From Tomocerus qinae (taxonomy: Eukaryota; Arthropoda; Collembola; Entomobryomorpha; Tomoceridae), in assembly GCA_020055645.1 (NCBI GenBank), contig CM034547.1:57724909-57788908 (forward strand): DNA of 64,000 bases, in the 5' to 3' direction. Under the pieces are notes generated by a model. That model searched no databases, was not told the DNA's origin, and was given only the letters and a program-made list of their open reading frames with translations. Shown here in pieces: positions 40,718 to 55,100 of this stretch. The number at the start of each line of letters is the position of its first letter. Position 1 is the stretch's first letter. A program made the translations under genes and the position numbers.

Positions 40718-43700
40718 GATGGTGAAATAAAACAATACGACTTTTTAATGGTGGGGTCTTTAGCTTGGCTTTTAGTGTTTTGTGAGAGATAAAGTGAAAC
40801 AAAAGAGGAAAAGGATAAAAAGTTTAATCTGTAATATAATGAGACAGAAGGGGAAAATTGTTTTCCTATGGGGCAATTGCAAATTTACACAGTACGTCCA
40901 TCAACTGAGTAATAATCTTGGTCCAACGGAGATCTCTTAAATTTCATTCAATTTCAATTCAAAGCTAATTCCCCCCGTCAGCAATGACAATAAAGAAAAT
41001 CTTGGTTGATGATGATGATTAAGTAGAGATGGTTGAGGAAGATTTGAATGGAGATCACTATCGCCTCGGTTGTTACGTCAAGTTCAACTCGGTAAATACA
41101 TATAATTCCTGTTTTGAGTAGAGAGAAGGGAGTTATTAGAGGATCTAGTATACGGATATATATTACTTTAGGTATTTCTTACTATTATGTAAAATGAATG
41201 ATGTTCCCACAGATAATTATGATTATATTGCCTACTTGTTTTTATTACGATTAATAAAAGAATGAGAAAAAACTCAACTCCCTCATACAACTCTCAATTA
41301 TGGTTCAAAAGATTTCATTCAATCAAAGAAAACCCAAACAGAAAATGTACCTAAATCCTAAGCAAAGTAAATCTAGCCACAAACAGGCAACTGATACGAT
41401 GGGAAAATGGAAACTGATTTCATTTGATGGGCTTACTTACCTTCTTTCTTCGTGTCTGTCTCGCTTTTCAGAGAGTAGTGGAGTTGCAATCAAATGAATT
41501 GAATGCTTTTCAACTTCAGTTTGGATCCAATGTTCAGTTCACTTGATTCAACTCTACTGATGCTACACAAAAACTGGTCCTGCACTAATATTAATCTGTA
41601 TCACTAGTACCTATCTAACTTGAACTTTTATTCACTAAATATTATAGCTTTTACTAATACATGTATTACGTTATATACGTACTCACTGCTGTTATACGCT
41701 TTTCCTCAAATTATTTTGATTACTCCACAAGCACTTGTCTAGCCTATATATTTTTCCTGTCATACGTGAAACTATGCACTAACTATTGTTAAATATGGAT
41801 AAAATGGAATAAACCGAATTATGAATTGAATTCCTTTGACTATATACTGAGTTGCTGATTCTAAGTGGAAAATCGAATGCACAAAAAAGCATTTGTTCCT
41901 GGATTCTCCACTGACGTATCTATAATTTGTACCTTTATCTCTGCCTATAGCGTGATTGTGTATTGAGAAACAAGAAACTATCTGTACATGACTACAAAAA
42001 ATGCTATAATAAGACTCACGATTATTATTAGTCTACCTAGTAATATTATACCCGTATATATTCAATGAGACTTTGAGCAGGAATTAATTTGAATGCAAAA
42101 CCAAAGGACAGACCTATCTATAAGAGACGTAAGAGATAATGCGAAAATACAAAATGCACATTAGCATATTTACGTTTTACTGACAAGTGAGCTTGTTTAC
42201 CAGTCGTTCCCTATACACAACTGCTGACTCACTAAATATATTAAATACTGTTTCGTGTGATATAAACAAGTAGCATGCTATACTCATGTTTTCTATATTT
42301 ATTTGCAGAGTAATACATACAGAAGTACATTGTAGCACGGAGGAATGACTACGTAAGCCAGTGTACATTTTGTACACTCCCATGAATACGACTACAATTC
42401 TATAAAAATTATTTTATCCAGTTTTTATAACGTTTTATTCTTCACAAACTCCTTTATGTTTAGTATATACCAACAATAATCACCATTGATCATGTACGAA
42501 TAGAAGGTCATTCTTTATGTAACTTTGTACACGAATGAAATGCATGCAACTATACAACAAAGCTAATGCTACAGCTATGTAGTACATATGAACACTTTCT
42601 GTTTTGTAAAAAAGAAGGTTACGATCACTGGAATGGTAATAAATGACATGGATTAACTATGTATTTGGCAAAAATACAGTTCTTTGTCCTCAAGTATTTC
42701 TGTACCAGTAGATTCACTGAACCTAGGCTAATTTTTAATTCTTAATATATATTTAAATTTTTTATTTTATCTTCACGTACGCTAAATATGCAAAACTGTT
42801 TAAAATATTCGCTAATTCTTTAATATTTTTGTAATTTAGGTCAGTAGATATTATTTTTAATTTGTTGTTACAGCACAAATTCTAACAGCGGATGTCACAT
42901 TGGATTAAGTGTCCATCTAGCAAACGTTTAGCACGCAATTGCTTGCATTTTCATAGCTACCATTTGATGATGCGCTAACAATTGGATAATTTTTCCAATT
43001 TGCATTGTGGTGAATATATGAACTAATTTTGTCCATAGAATACCCAATTTTGTGACAGATACAAACGAAGGAAATTTTTCCTTTGGAAGAGGCTTACATG
43101 GCTACACTGTATTTAGGCCGATGTCCAATTACATTGATTATAACATTGGACATCATAAGCTATGAGAGTACCAAAATAAATTAGTATATCTATAACAGGA
43201 CCTATCACCCTATCTCCTACGCAGTTGAATCTTTGTATCAATGATCTTTCGGCAAAAACAAATAGTTTTGATGTATAATCGAATCCAATATAGCATCCAA
43301 CACTCACTGTAATTGGAAACGGGCTGTGTTTATGTAATTCAAGCGATATCAGTCTGCCTTTATCGAATTGGCAACTTGAACTTAACCACAGCTCGACTCA
43401 AAAATACATATTCCTACCAAAAGCATATTAATTATAGCATCTATGTGGCTTTCGCTTCTATATTTAATAGGCTTAATGGAGTTGGTTAGTAGTTATTAAA
43501 CGTGACTAATGACATCAATTTGTATTTGTCAGAAAGTTCCTCAATTTGGACTCGAACAGTCTTGATAATGATATGAAAAATAGGGTTTGAGCATTACTCA
43601 TATTCTTCTACTTAATTTCTGTAAAATTATGTATTTAATTCAATACGTTATTTCATCTCCCAAATGCAATACTTAAATCTACATTTTTACTATTTATTTG

Positions 43701-46700
43701 ATAATATACTATACAGTCATCATTACCTTAATATCATTACTGTGTCAGTAATAGGATTAGAAAATGTTAGTAGCTCCAATAGTACGAAATGGAAATCGGA
43801 TTGAGGTTCGTTTAGTTCATTTTCCATGAAGTCGTGTACAATGGGGTTTGGTAGAAGGGAAATTGGAGCAGGACAAGTGGCAGTAAACCAAGTAACAATA
43901 CAAATGTGTCTGCAAAGTAATAATATTATTATTGCATCATTCGCATTGATATAATAACAGAATGACCAGATCATAGACATCCATCATTCAATAATAGATA
44001 TTAATGACACATAATACTTACTTGAGTTGCATTACATTGCAATTGAACTGACAACTACATTGTAAATTGCATGGATATTACACACTCACCCAATAATTTA
44101 GTTCATATCAATTCATTTTCATGCTTTTCGTGACCGTGCAACTACTGTTTACTGCCAATATGATCTTTGCAATAAACTCATACTACTATACCTCCTTCCT
44201 AGATGAGCGAAACTACATTGGATACTATGTACATAATATATTCACAATAATAATACAATCTCTTGTGGTGTATCATTTTCCATATTGCCTATTCCAATAA
44301 TATTGCAGTAGTAGTTCCTAAGAAGAAGGTAGCTCAATAAAGATGCGAAATATTGTAATCAAAAGCACATACACATCCAGTTAAACTGTTCATTATAAAA
44401 TGATTAATGTTATTTGAAAGTACCTATACGTTTAGTGGATTTTCAGAATTTATTATTTGCATCATATTTCAAGTAAGCTCATTAAGGTTACTCGACACGG
44501 TGCTAGGTACAGATATATTATTACAATTAATCCGAAAATGTGCTATTCTTCTTTACAATTTATCAGGAGGAAACAGAAACGAATGAATAAGAGCCAGTCG
44601 CACAGTCACACTTTATCATCAGATAGTTGTACATAATAGTTTTGTCATGTGTGATGTAACCAAACTGGCACTCAATTTCAATATAACTTGGTCGCTGGCT
44701 TCCGCATACACCGTAAATAGACAAAAGTGTAATGACTTGTTTTATTAACCAAAAGACCCATTTATAAAATATTAAATTGAAAAAAAAATACATCAATTTC
44801 AGAACGTATTAATATACTTTCACTGGATATGGCTATTTTTCATAGATTTATTTTGCCTAGATATATTTCTTCTGCAAGACATATCAATAATAATTACTAC
44901 TGCTATTATTTCATTAGCTTATTACTATCCTACCGACATGCGACACGGCGTAAGTATCATGTAAGCTGTTGATGATTAGATTTGCTATTATACTACATTT
45001 GAATTTATCGATTTTAGTGTAATAATGGGAATACACTTCTCAATCCATATCTAATTTATCTAAATGAATCTAAATCTAAATCTAAATAAATCTAAATAAT
45101 CTAAATCTGATGAAAATGGTATAATTTAATCTACTTGTTATTGCCGATACGACGTAAGCATCGAAAAAATTGAACCATTGCTGGCATTAGTTTGGTAATT
45201 CCTCTAAGCGTGGAGGAAATTAAATAACAAATGGTATTTAAATCATATAATTGATAATCTAATCTAGTGTATTATTATAAAGGGTCATTTGAAGTGCAAA
45301 GTGTAACAAATGAGTCACAGGTTATTACCACGTTTGATATATATTTAGAATTGAGTTTGTTTAAAAATGTGATTAGTCGTGTGAGGAGGTTTATTGTGGG
45401 GATTACGGTATTTTAGTAAAGTTATAGTAGCAATGATAGAGATTGCCATTTGGATGTTAGAAGCAATAGAGCCGATAGTATGAGCAATAAACAAATATCT
45501 CCAGAGAGTGTAGGAAGAGAACTCAAAGTTCAGGCTGTAATGTTGCACATGGGAATAACTCATAAGTTGTTATCTGTAATAAGTTTTGTGCGCACCACAT
45601 AATTTATATCATCATCATCCCATTCTGTTCTCTACAGAGCCTATAAGTTATCTTTTGATTGCACGAGTTGAGTTCATACAGATTTCCTCTCTCTCTCCCT
45701 ATTCCGCTTACGATTGCATTTGTTTCATTCAGCATCTCTCATCTTCACTGCCGTGTCAAGTTATAAAACTTATTGCCAGTCAGATGTAATCTAAGGTAAT
45801 GTACATGTTATTATATAAATACGCTGCCTAAATGTAACTAACTCACAATTAAGTAGCGAGCACTCGTTCCTCCTATGTACTGCTACTACTTACGGCCATT
45901 TAATGCAATAGAGTAAACAAATCTCATCAAGTAAATAATAGGTACGTATTTATACAGTAGGTGTCACATCTACAGTATCCTATTGTTGGATTAAATGTAG
46001 TTTCGTTTATGTGTATGTGTCTCATTGTCAGTAAGGAATAGATATTTCCATCTAAATCGTTCTAGTTATATAGTGGAAAGCAAATAAACAAATACACAGT
46101 ATTGTGTAAACAATCCATTATGTTTCATTATTCATTGAGTTGTAAACTCTCGAGGCTTTGTCTAATCTATTGCGACACGTATAGAAACTTACATATACTT
46201 GAGATTTTATTATTACACAGCAGGGTAAGGTACGAGATGGATTTAGCTTTGGCTTAACCAAAAGAGAAACGGGTTGAACGTTGAACTTTGTCTAGGACGC
46301 ACCCACATTCATTTTGTGTTTTACAAATTATCTGCAGAAAAAACAGTGAGCTGATGGCGAGAACAGGCCACGCTCTACACAACAATTGAACTTGCTAACT
46401 TACACACATTTTTCTGAGGACCGCTATTTTATTTACACGATTAAATAATCCGCATTCTTAACCATCAAAACTATACGTAATGTGCATACACCACTATTAG
46501 CCTTTTCTTCCCTGTCTCATATCTACAGTAAAACCTCCTTTACACAAACAAATCCAATTTTCAACCTTCACCTGCTTCGCAATTCCAAGATTTTATTTTC
46601 AATGGTAAAAAGACCAGATTCGATCTGGTAATTATTTTAATTAGATCATTCACAGCTTATTATTGAGCTATTACCCAGAAGAAGATCAAAGATCTATTAA

Positions 46701-49700
46701 TTCAAGGTATTACTATTTATTTCGAAGACACAATAACAATAAATCGGTGAGATGAACTAGCATTTCCAAATCGAAGTTTTACTGTATAGTGAATTGAATG
46801 CAAACAAATGAAACGTGTCATGGTGTATATGGTAGTAGTGTGAATATTTCTATAGGAGATACAGAAGCGTCATTGTTATTAGGATATAAGGAATGTAATG
46901 AATATAGTGTAAACTGTATGTAGATGTGCACATATGGATGCACTGAGACTCACGACCTGAAGATCAGCCTACAACAAATCAGCTCGTTTGTCTACTAGTT
47001 TGTTTGGACTTGTTTTGTTTCTCTCGTATTTTGCTACCGTCACCTTTGTTATGTTAAAGTTAAGTAGTATGGTGTGGTCAAGTAGATTATTTATTGGAAA
47101 GAAAATCGCATTTCACATCTCTCGCACTCAATACGTTTACCCAAATAATCGCAATCAGTGCTGAATTCTTCACTACCTTATTTACTACTATTACTGTTGT
47201 GTCAAGACGTGTGTCGCTACGAGCTATATTCTACACACTCTAACTACAGACCATTTTATGTAGCATTTGATGGAAACAGAATGTAATCACACTGCCCGCA
47301 ACACTAACAAACATATTGCATACTTGAGTTGAAAAATAACTGATTCGCTGATTGCACTCGAACTTAGCAGCGAAATCATTCTAAATCATTCCACAAATAT
47401 ATCACACGTTTCCATAAACCTGTCAAATGGGAAACAACCGCAAATATGCGGAAATGCTCCATTTTCCAGTAATTTATTGTTTTTTGTCTCCAGATGCTAT
47501 TTCAGTTAATGTATTTGCACACAAGTACTAGACCAATACATTAAAACGCCTTTATATAGCAACATATCAATACAAAACTGCGTAGTAATAAGAAAAAAAA
47601 AATTAGCGACGTATTTCATACTTTTACGTGCAATAGTATGTAAATAGGTAAAGAACTGTATACAGAATCATAAAGAATACAAAAGAAGTACAGCTGTATT
47701 CTGAGAAATAGTTCTACTATACATTTATACAGTAAATAATGAAAATACTACTCGTTCCTCTATACAAATAGTCCTACAGCTTCTACGGTACCAGTTCGTT
47801 ATGCGCCGTGTTCTGTCTCAAATCAGCAATAAATTAAAACCATTATTTCGCTTTTTCCATTTCGCATGAAATGTAAACGAGGATAGAAATATATACACTT
47901 AATTTATTGCCAAACGGTAAAGCAATAGTACTGTGAATGTTCGTGAACAAAAGAACGTACTATTATATAGCAAGACGTGTTTTGTAGCTGTAGAGTGAAT
48001 AGGATAGCTATTTATAGTATGTTGCAGGTATGGCTCTTAATTAGGACAAGGTGGGAGGATTTTTTTTGTTCTGAAGTATTCACATTACTAATTAGCTACT
48101 TATAAAAATAAATTGCACATTATTAGAGTGGCATCGGATGGAGTAGACAATGGAATACAATGTCATTGCAACTGGAATCTGTAGACAGGATCAAGATGAT
48201 GAAATGAAGGCTTTCTTTGACTGTGCATGTGAAAGATCGAACGTACGTGGGACATCAATAATGAATTAATGAGGAACGTGAGAAAGAGAAGGCTGAAGGC
48301 GCAGAGCAGACTAAATGACACTAAAACACAAAGAACTTTCACGTAACGAGAATCGTGTGACATTTGACATGATTTGATTGATGAATAATGCACTCAGATA
48401 TGACTACAAGTACACTTATTTAGTTTGCACTATTGTTTCAACAAGCACGAGTATTTAGCCACATGCGAATGAATCACAAGATAAAAATCAAAACAACACC
48501 AGCCAGTTTATGCATAAGTTCTGCATGCGTAAGTGAACGTTATCTCTAATAAATATCTATACTGCCATAAAAATAAAGTTTTTTGCTATTGCTCCATCAA
48601 TATAATCTTTTATGTTCTGCTGCTGACGATTCTCAGATGGTTATAAATATGGCATGATGTACTATGGGCAATGAGAATTAAATAACAATTTTTGTTTTCA
48701 GTTATCATGTGATTGTCGCTCATTTTATTATTGACTCATAGGATGCGATTGTCATCGTATTCGATAAATATTATTTTACATCCATGAATACAACTATTGT
48801 ATAATATTTGTCAAGTAATACTAAACACATAGAATATTGTACATCTACTTTGGTTACTATTTACATTTACATTATTTCCATCATACTGTATCTTTCTACA
48901 TAGGTACTCTAACATTTATAACTAATTTATCTATTGTATTTAGTATTAAATCTTTAATAAGGCTATAATTGTTTGTACGAACGAATATGTAATTATTATG
49001 TAACAGTTAATATAAAACTTTACTACGTATTTACAATTAACTATTGCTAATTAGTATAAACCGCAATTATAACATTACAGCTTTGCCAACCTAATCCAAA
49101 ATGTAAATTACATAAATTGTAACATGAAAACTATCCGTACATAATATACCAATATGCTATTCACATAATATACTCCAAACACCACCCTGAAAAATTATGC
49201 CAGGATGGAGTTGGGCAAAAATACGTGACAAAATCCTGAACTGTATTAAAAATTTCATCAAAGCATTCGAAAATTGTAAGGCTTTATATCTTCAAGAATT
49301 CTTTGATTATACTAATAAGGCAGTTCAATTGTCTATGTTACAAAAGAAGCTAAATGAAGGCGGAAACACCTGATTTGATTAGACTGACCTAATGTTGCAT
49401 ATTTGTAAATGTAAATGATAGTACTTATAGATAAGTCACAGTAGTAATCTAACTGTAAACAGTAGTAATATATTTGTTTGTCTGCAACGGAAATGACCAC
49501 TCTGTGATATGATTACATCTATCTGTACTCTATAATATAATATGACTGTATTTGTAATACTATTACTACATGCTAATCCGAAAGGTAGAGAACTGTCAAC
49601 GCTTTGTAATGCACAGAGGGTATTTTGTAGTGCTTTGTTTGTTTTGATTCAAAACATGCGTTCTCATTCCGTCTCTTCGTTTTCGTTGACAGGTTGCATT

Positions 49701-51156
49701 TGTAATTGTATAGTTAGGTACAATTCTGTGCAACTCCTCGATTTATAACATCGAACGAAAGAACTCTTGCTAAAAATTGCTGTCTAACAGCCAGCCACGC
49801 ATTTGTCATATCACTATTCTAGTAAATGTAAAGTAACGAGTCTTTGCCTAAGGCAATTTCAGGTAATAATGAACAATTAAAAAAATGTTGTAATACATTT
49901 GAAACAATACTTGTCTGAGTACCGAAATATTTATGCTAACATTAGATAGTATTGCAGTAGAATCAACAAGAAAAACATTTTTATTTAGGTACATGTTTAT
50001 TTTTTGTTATTATTATTCCAAAATATCTGCATATTGCATTATGTAAATATATGACTATTTTTGCATTTCTTCATTTCTAAGTATAAACCTATTTTATTAT
50101 GCTATACAATGCAAATACTACAAACATGACAAATATTTCTACACTTTCTCTCGAACCAAAACGTCATCTATCTTCACTACAATACCATAATCATCTATAC
50201 AATTGTATCCTAACCATAGGACTATCTTTTATCTACGGATGTAATTAGTAATTAATTACATTTTAATACAGATTTATTACTAGGAGATAGATAGGAAATT
50301 GGGGCAACATAATAATGTAGAATCATGGTCCTCTAGTATATCAGTGAACAGGAAGGCAAGATATAAATCAACACACGTTTCTTTTTTTCTAAGGATTTGG
50401 TATATGGCTACAAATTACATTAGTAACTAACAAAAAGCTAGGAAAAGTCGTAATTCACTAATTGTAAAATTAATTACACTCTTAAGACGTTTTATGTATT
50501 CTACTATGTACAAAGTTACATCCAGTAATGTTATGCAAAGTACTTGGGTAATAGTTACAAATTACAATGTTATAAGTAATTAAGTTAAAGTATCACAATT
50601 GTAAATGCGGCATACTTGTGTCTATGTCCATTAAAGGTAATCAATAATTATAATTAGCGAATCTATCAATTAAAACTGCATTACCTAATTTGTAATGTAA
50701 TGGAGATTCATCTGATGTGTCTAATTCTACTTGCATCAGTAAAAGGAGAGGCATACAAAAGTATGTAAATAGGTTGAATAATTAGAAGCATAGGTATATG
50801 CATATAATAGAAGATACAGCATCTTATGATATGCAGTCTTGGAAAACGTTTATGCAAGAATAGCAATTATTAGTGTAACCATGATAAGTGAAACGAATCC
50901 ACAACACTTTGTTTCTGTCGTAGATGAGTTAGTGAAGGTTTTGTTACTAGATTCCTTGTAGAGGCAAGAATTTACTATTACATTTGCATAAACGAATGTT
51001 TAAGAGCTGTTGTTCCTATTTTTACTGCTATAAATCCAGACTTGGAGTTTGGAAGATGTAAATGAAAGTTACATAATGTATTAGAGAGTACTAAAGAGAC
51101 TTGTAAATTATGCATTACCACATAGATACTAGAATGACACGGTTCGACTGGTGGCA
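40718..51156. other. Intergenic region, no gene recognised
   Basis: 10.4 kb of AT-rich sequence between the legumain start and the 3' end of the NACHT-LRR gene. All open frames are short, overlap on both strands and lack motifs. A short TCTAAA-type microsatellite is at 45060-45110. The legumain promoter should lie in its first part, but I see no clear TATA box. Small exons of an unknown gene cannot be excluded. Confidence 0.6.
45060..45110. repeat. Microsatellite, AATCTAAA-type units
   Basis: Several imperfect copies of TCTAAA(T/A)AAATC-like units in about 50 bp. Confidence 0.6.
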
Positions 51157-52140
51157 CTAGAGAAACCTTTTAAGTTTAACCATAAGATGCTCATTTTTCT
51201 CCTTTGACTTATACACAACCACCGACTGATTGCCAAAATACTCAACGTTTACACCGGAAGAACTGTTTCTGGACTGGGCACTGGAAATAAGGGCCTTAAT
51301 ACTATTCAGACAAAGTCCATCGAGTCTGACAAATAGTCTACCAGCACTAGGCACATTATGGTGATCACAAAGAGTCCGGGCCAAAGAGCCCATTTGAGAA
51401 GAGTCGAAGTTCGCCCACGAAAAATCCGACAAGTTTTTGACACTGGATAAAATGGAGTGAGTCAAGAGGTGGTCAATCCTTTTGGCTCCTGCAGCGTCAC
51501 TCGTCACAATGCTATTGTCCATATTGAGACCACTGAGGGAGTTCAAGGCTCCAAGACACTTGCCCACCTCACGACAAGACTTCTCACCGCTCCCACTGAA
51601 CTTAATCCTCCAGTGTTGCATGACCAGTGTCTGCAGTCGTGGGAAATTCTGGGCTATCAACTTGATTGTTTTTGTCACTACTTTGTCCTCCACACTGTGA
51701 AGCACGCTGTCATTCTTATCCAGACTGATATCTAAATGCGTGATTTTCCCTTTGTCAACATAAGACATTAGATGCGTTACAATGTCCATGCTTCGCCAAA
51801 CTTGACTTTTCCTCAGTTCGAGTGTCATCCCGCCAATACGCAGAAATGATAAATCTGGACACACTTTTTTCGAAGCTAGACCCAAACTCATCACTGAACT
51901 TATCGATGGCTTCTTCCCGAGACGCAGACGCTCCTTTTTTATATTTTCTTTGTTAGCTCCACGAAGTGAGTTTGATGAGTCTAATGATGATGTGGCAGAA
52001 TTCTTATCACCGATCGAGTTCTTTGCAGGACTTTTGCTCTTTGAGGTCGAACTCATGTGAATCCTCACTCCAGTCAAATCCAAATCTTGCAGGTTCGATG
52101 ACCGAAATAAAGTCTCTAAACTGTCCAATGACCGCTCTTC
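51157..52140 (-). CDS. NACHT-LRR protein, last exon (C-terminal LRRs)
   Basis: A 327-codon terminal exon, entered in phase 0 from acceptor gattacag/GAAGAGCGG. It continues LRR-like text (SLDSLETLFRSSNLQDLDLT; ITHLDISLDKND; FPRLQTLVMQHW; LGALNSLSGLNMDNS; VKNLSDFSWANFDSSQM) and ends KLKRFL. Between the first and second LRR lies a Ser/Lys/Asn-rich insert of roughly 60 residues (STSKSKSPAKNSIGDKNSAT and on), probably a disordered loop. The join to the 59563-62064 exon is inferred from matching phase, same strand and continuation of LRR spacing across the junction; the intron between is 7.4 kb. Confidence 0.8.
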   Translation of the reverse strand, partial: EERSLDSLETLFRSSNLQDLDLTGVRIHMSSTSKSKSPAKNSIGDKNSATSSLDSSNSLRGANKENIKKERLRLGKKPSISSVMSLGLASKKVCPDLSFLRIGGMTLELRKSQVWRSMDIVTHLMSYVDKGKITHLDISLDKNDSVLHSVEDKVVTKTIKLIAQNFPRLQTLVMQHWRIKFSGSGEKSCREVGKCLGALNSLSGLNMDNSIVTSDAAGAKRIDHLLTHSILSSVKNLSDFSWANFDSSQMGSLARTLCDHHNVPSAGRLFVRLDGLCLNSIKALISSAQSRNSSSGVNVEYFGNQSVVVYKSKEKNEHLMVKLKRFL

Positions 52141-55100
52141 CTGTAATCAACAATCATTCACTTTTAGTTACTTTCGTCTCATTTCACGCGTTATATTACA
52201 TCACATTAATCTTTGTATTCAATTATCTCACAACTATCAAAAGCTGCGGCGTATGTAATTGTATCATAGTGTCATACCTAGTCTAATCGCATTATACTAC
52301 AAATACTAAATACGCCTACTTGAAAGACATTCACACAAGCCAAGCAAAACGAGTGAAACCAAATTCACAATTTAAATTCCCATAAGATTATCTCACCACT
52401 TTCCAATTCACCTTATTGTTCATTTTGTACCTATTTGACTTGACTCCTCGATTGTCGCCATCCTCATTGCGATTCTAAACAATTCTCTTCATTGTTACTC
52501 ACTAAATTAATGCATTATACGATCAATTTGGTCCATTTTACATTACACGCGCTATTCACCCACACAATCAACTCTATCTCACTTAACATGCATTCCAATT
52601 TAAATAAACAATAATGATTTCTCCAATTCACTTTCTGTCAACTATTAATGCATGTTCTATTGTCACTCCCAAAATTTGCAGTTTCCTTCGCATTATAACT
52701 TCATTTGGTTCCGGTCTTGCCCTCCTACTTATACATGCCTAAACATACACTCTCTCTATCTCCACAACAGGATCCCAAAACTGTTTATCTGAACAAACCT
52801 TTAAAATTGGGCGTGCCTAAATATTTTTTTATAGCAGGTATGTCATTGTTGGCTTAAGACTTAGAACCCCTGGAGTCTCGTAGTTAAAAGCAAAGCCGAA
52901 AAGCAAAAAAACTCGTAAGACAGTCCATTAATGATTAAAATGCTTTATTAAACCGATCGTGAGTCTAAGCCAAAGCCCAAGTGGTTCTGAGTTTTTGCTC
53001 CAAGTTCATAGTAAACTACTCTGCACACAAATGTACATTTACCACAAAACTATATCAAATACTACTCATGAATGGTATGCATAATGCCATTTGGCTCGAC
53101 AGGGTATTTACCATTGAATTCTAAAGAATGACAGGGAAACTTCCGGCGCCGTGACTTTTATCAACCCATGACATTCACTCCTGCATAATTATGCTTTATA
53201 TAAATTCACCTGTCTTTCTATAGCAGTAGAATTATTACAAAGAATTTTCTAGCCACACATTTCCCATTTTTGCCACCAAAAATTAACCTACTGAATTTCA
53301 ACATGATAGTTCTCATCTTTTTTATTTACTACACATAAACTCTCATTAATATGAAAAAAATCGTGTAGGAGTTACGCATCTGTGTACTGCAGTCGTGTAA
53401 GGAGAAGAAATATAAAAACTGGGATAAAATGTGTGCAGTTGATGAAAAAGCGTTGGAATTCCCATTACTTGTCCTCCATGCTTTTTCTTCCTTTACTAAT
53501 ATAAAATCATGAACACAAGTCAAGTATTCAAGTCCAGCTCGATTGGATTTGATGTTATCTTCATCATCATCTAGCTACAGGCTCCTCATTCATCATGACA
53601 TGACTTACACCTAAAGAATCCCACGAATTTGCAATGCATGGAAATGAAACGGATCTCTGATTATGAGTCTATCTGCAGACTTTTGCATATATACTTATAT
53701 GGCATTATTATATGCGTTTGGCAATCTATACCTACCTACAATCAACATGAGGTAATAAATTTCATTTCTCTCCTACACAGTCATATGATATCCATTATCA
53801 TATCATACATAATAAATACACCTGCATCAAGATGCTATAAACATATCTGTAGAATACACACTGACAATTTATTATTTCATTTGAATTACATCGCACAACT
53901 CAGTGTGACTCAACCTTTATCTAACACTTTACTGTGGTTAGGTATTTAAACAAACCAAGCACTGTACACCATAATGATTTCCTCACTTAGCATGAAATCA
54001 AGAAAGTAGTACTCTTTACATTTTGGCTAGTAAAAGCGAAAAAAATACGCTGATCATTGCCTTATGCTTTGCTAGAAACAACCTGCATTTAGGTACTAAG
54101 TTACACTTATTGCATTTGTATTTTTCCTATTCATCCTATAAACTGCGGTTTGGTCTCTTTTATACTATGACTATACATAGAGACTTGAGATGAAAAGTGA
54201 AACCGGTTGTATAGTACGGTCTAGCCAATTCCATGGTTTTCATTCCAGTGTGTGATGCGGTGTGGCATCTTCTATGCATCACTACACCGTCCACAATCTC
54301 CATAATTCAATTCACACTCGAATTTCTCTTACAACATTAGCATTTTATAGCCATAATCACAATATTGCGTTCAACAGTGCAATTTTCACAGGCAGAAGAC
54401 GTTAGGTATGCATTGCACATTATCCAAAAGGAATTCTAGTTAGCTGAGTGTATGTAATCTATTGGCCATTCTCTTCACACACATTTATCACGTCAGGTAG
54501 GTATACAGAAATTAGAACAGTAGCACACTGCCTATTTCATCCTTTTCTAACTAACAATAAACTTCGTGAGTCTGCCTATCTTCTAAGAACTTAAAGAGAC
54601 ATGACATGACAAAGCATCTACACATAGCAACATTATTTAGCAATAACTATCCCGTACATATGTATCTGCATGTACAAACCTAGGCATTCATTGTTTACAA
54701 ACCTATTTACTAAAATTCTTTAGTTCAGCTATATACAATTGAATCACTGCTTATTCATTATTTACATGCTTCTACCTATGTAAGTCTCGACTTTATATTG
54801 CTCATCGTAAAGAACTTGTTCGACAACCATTAATTCCTATAGAATAGTCTTAAAAATTAAGTTTGCACTAGAGAAACGTGCATAAGCAATGTTAACTGTG
54901 CATGCAGAGTTAATATTGAGTCTTTGAATGCGTCTTCATTAGATATTCGCAGCTATAAGCATATGCACTGAAAATATTCAAAAAAGTTACGCCTATGTGA
55001 TTAACTAGGTACTTAGGTCTGGTGCCTACTTAACCTAGGTATGTATAGATTATTTCTTTATTTGCGAATGTCATTAGCATGTACGTGTTAGTATGTAGAT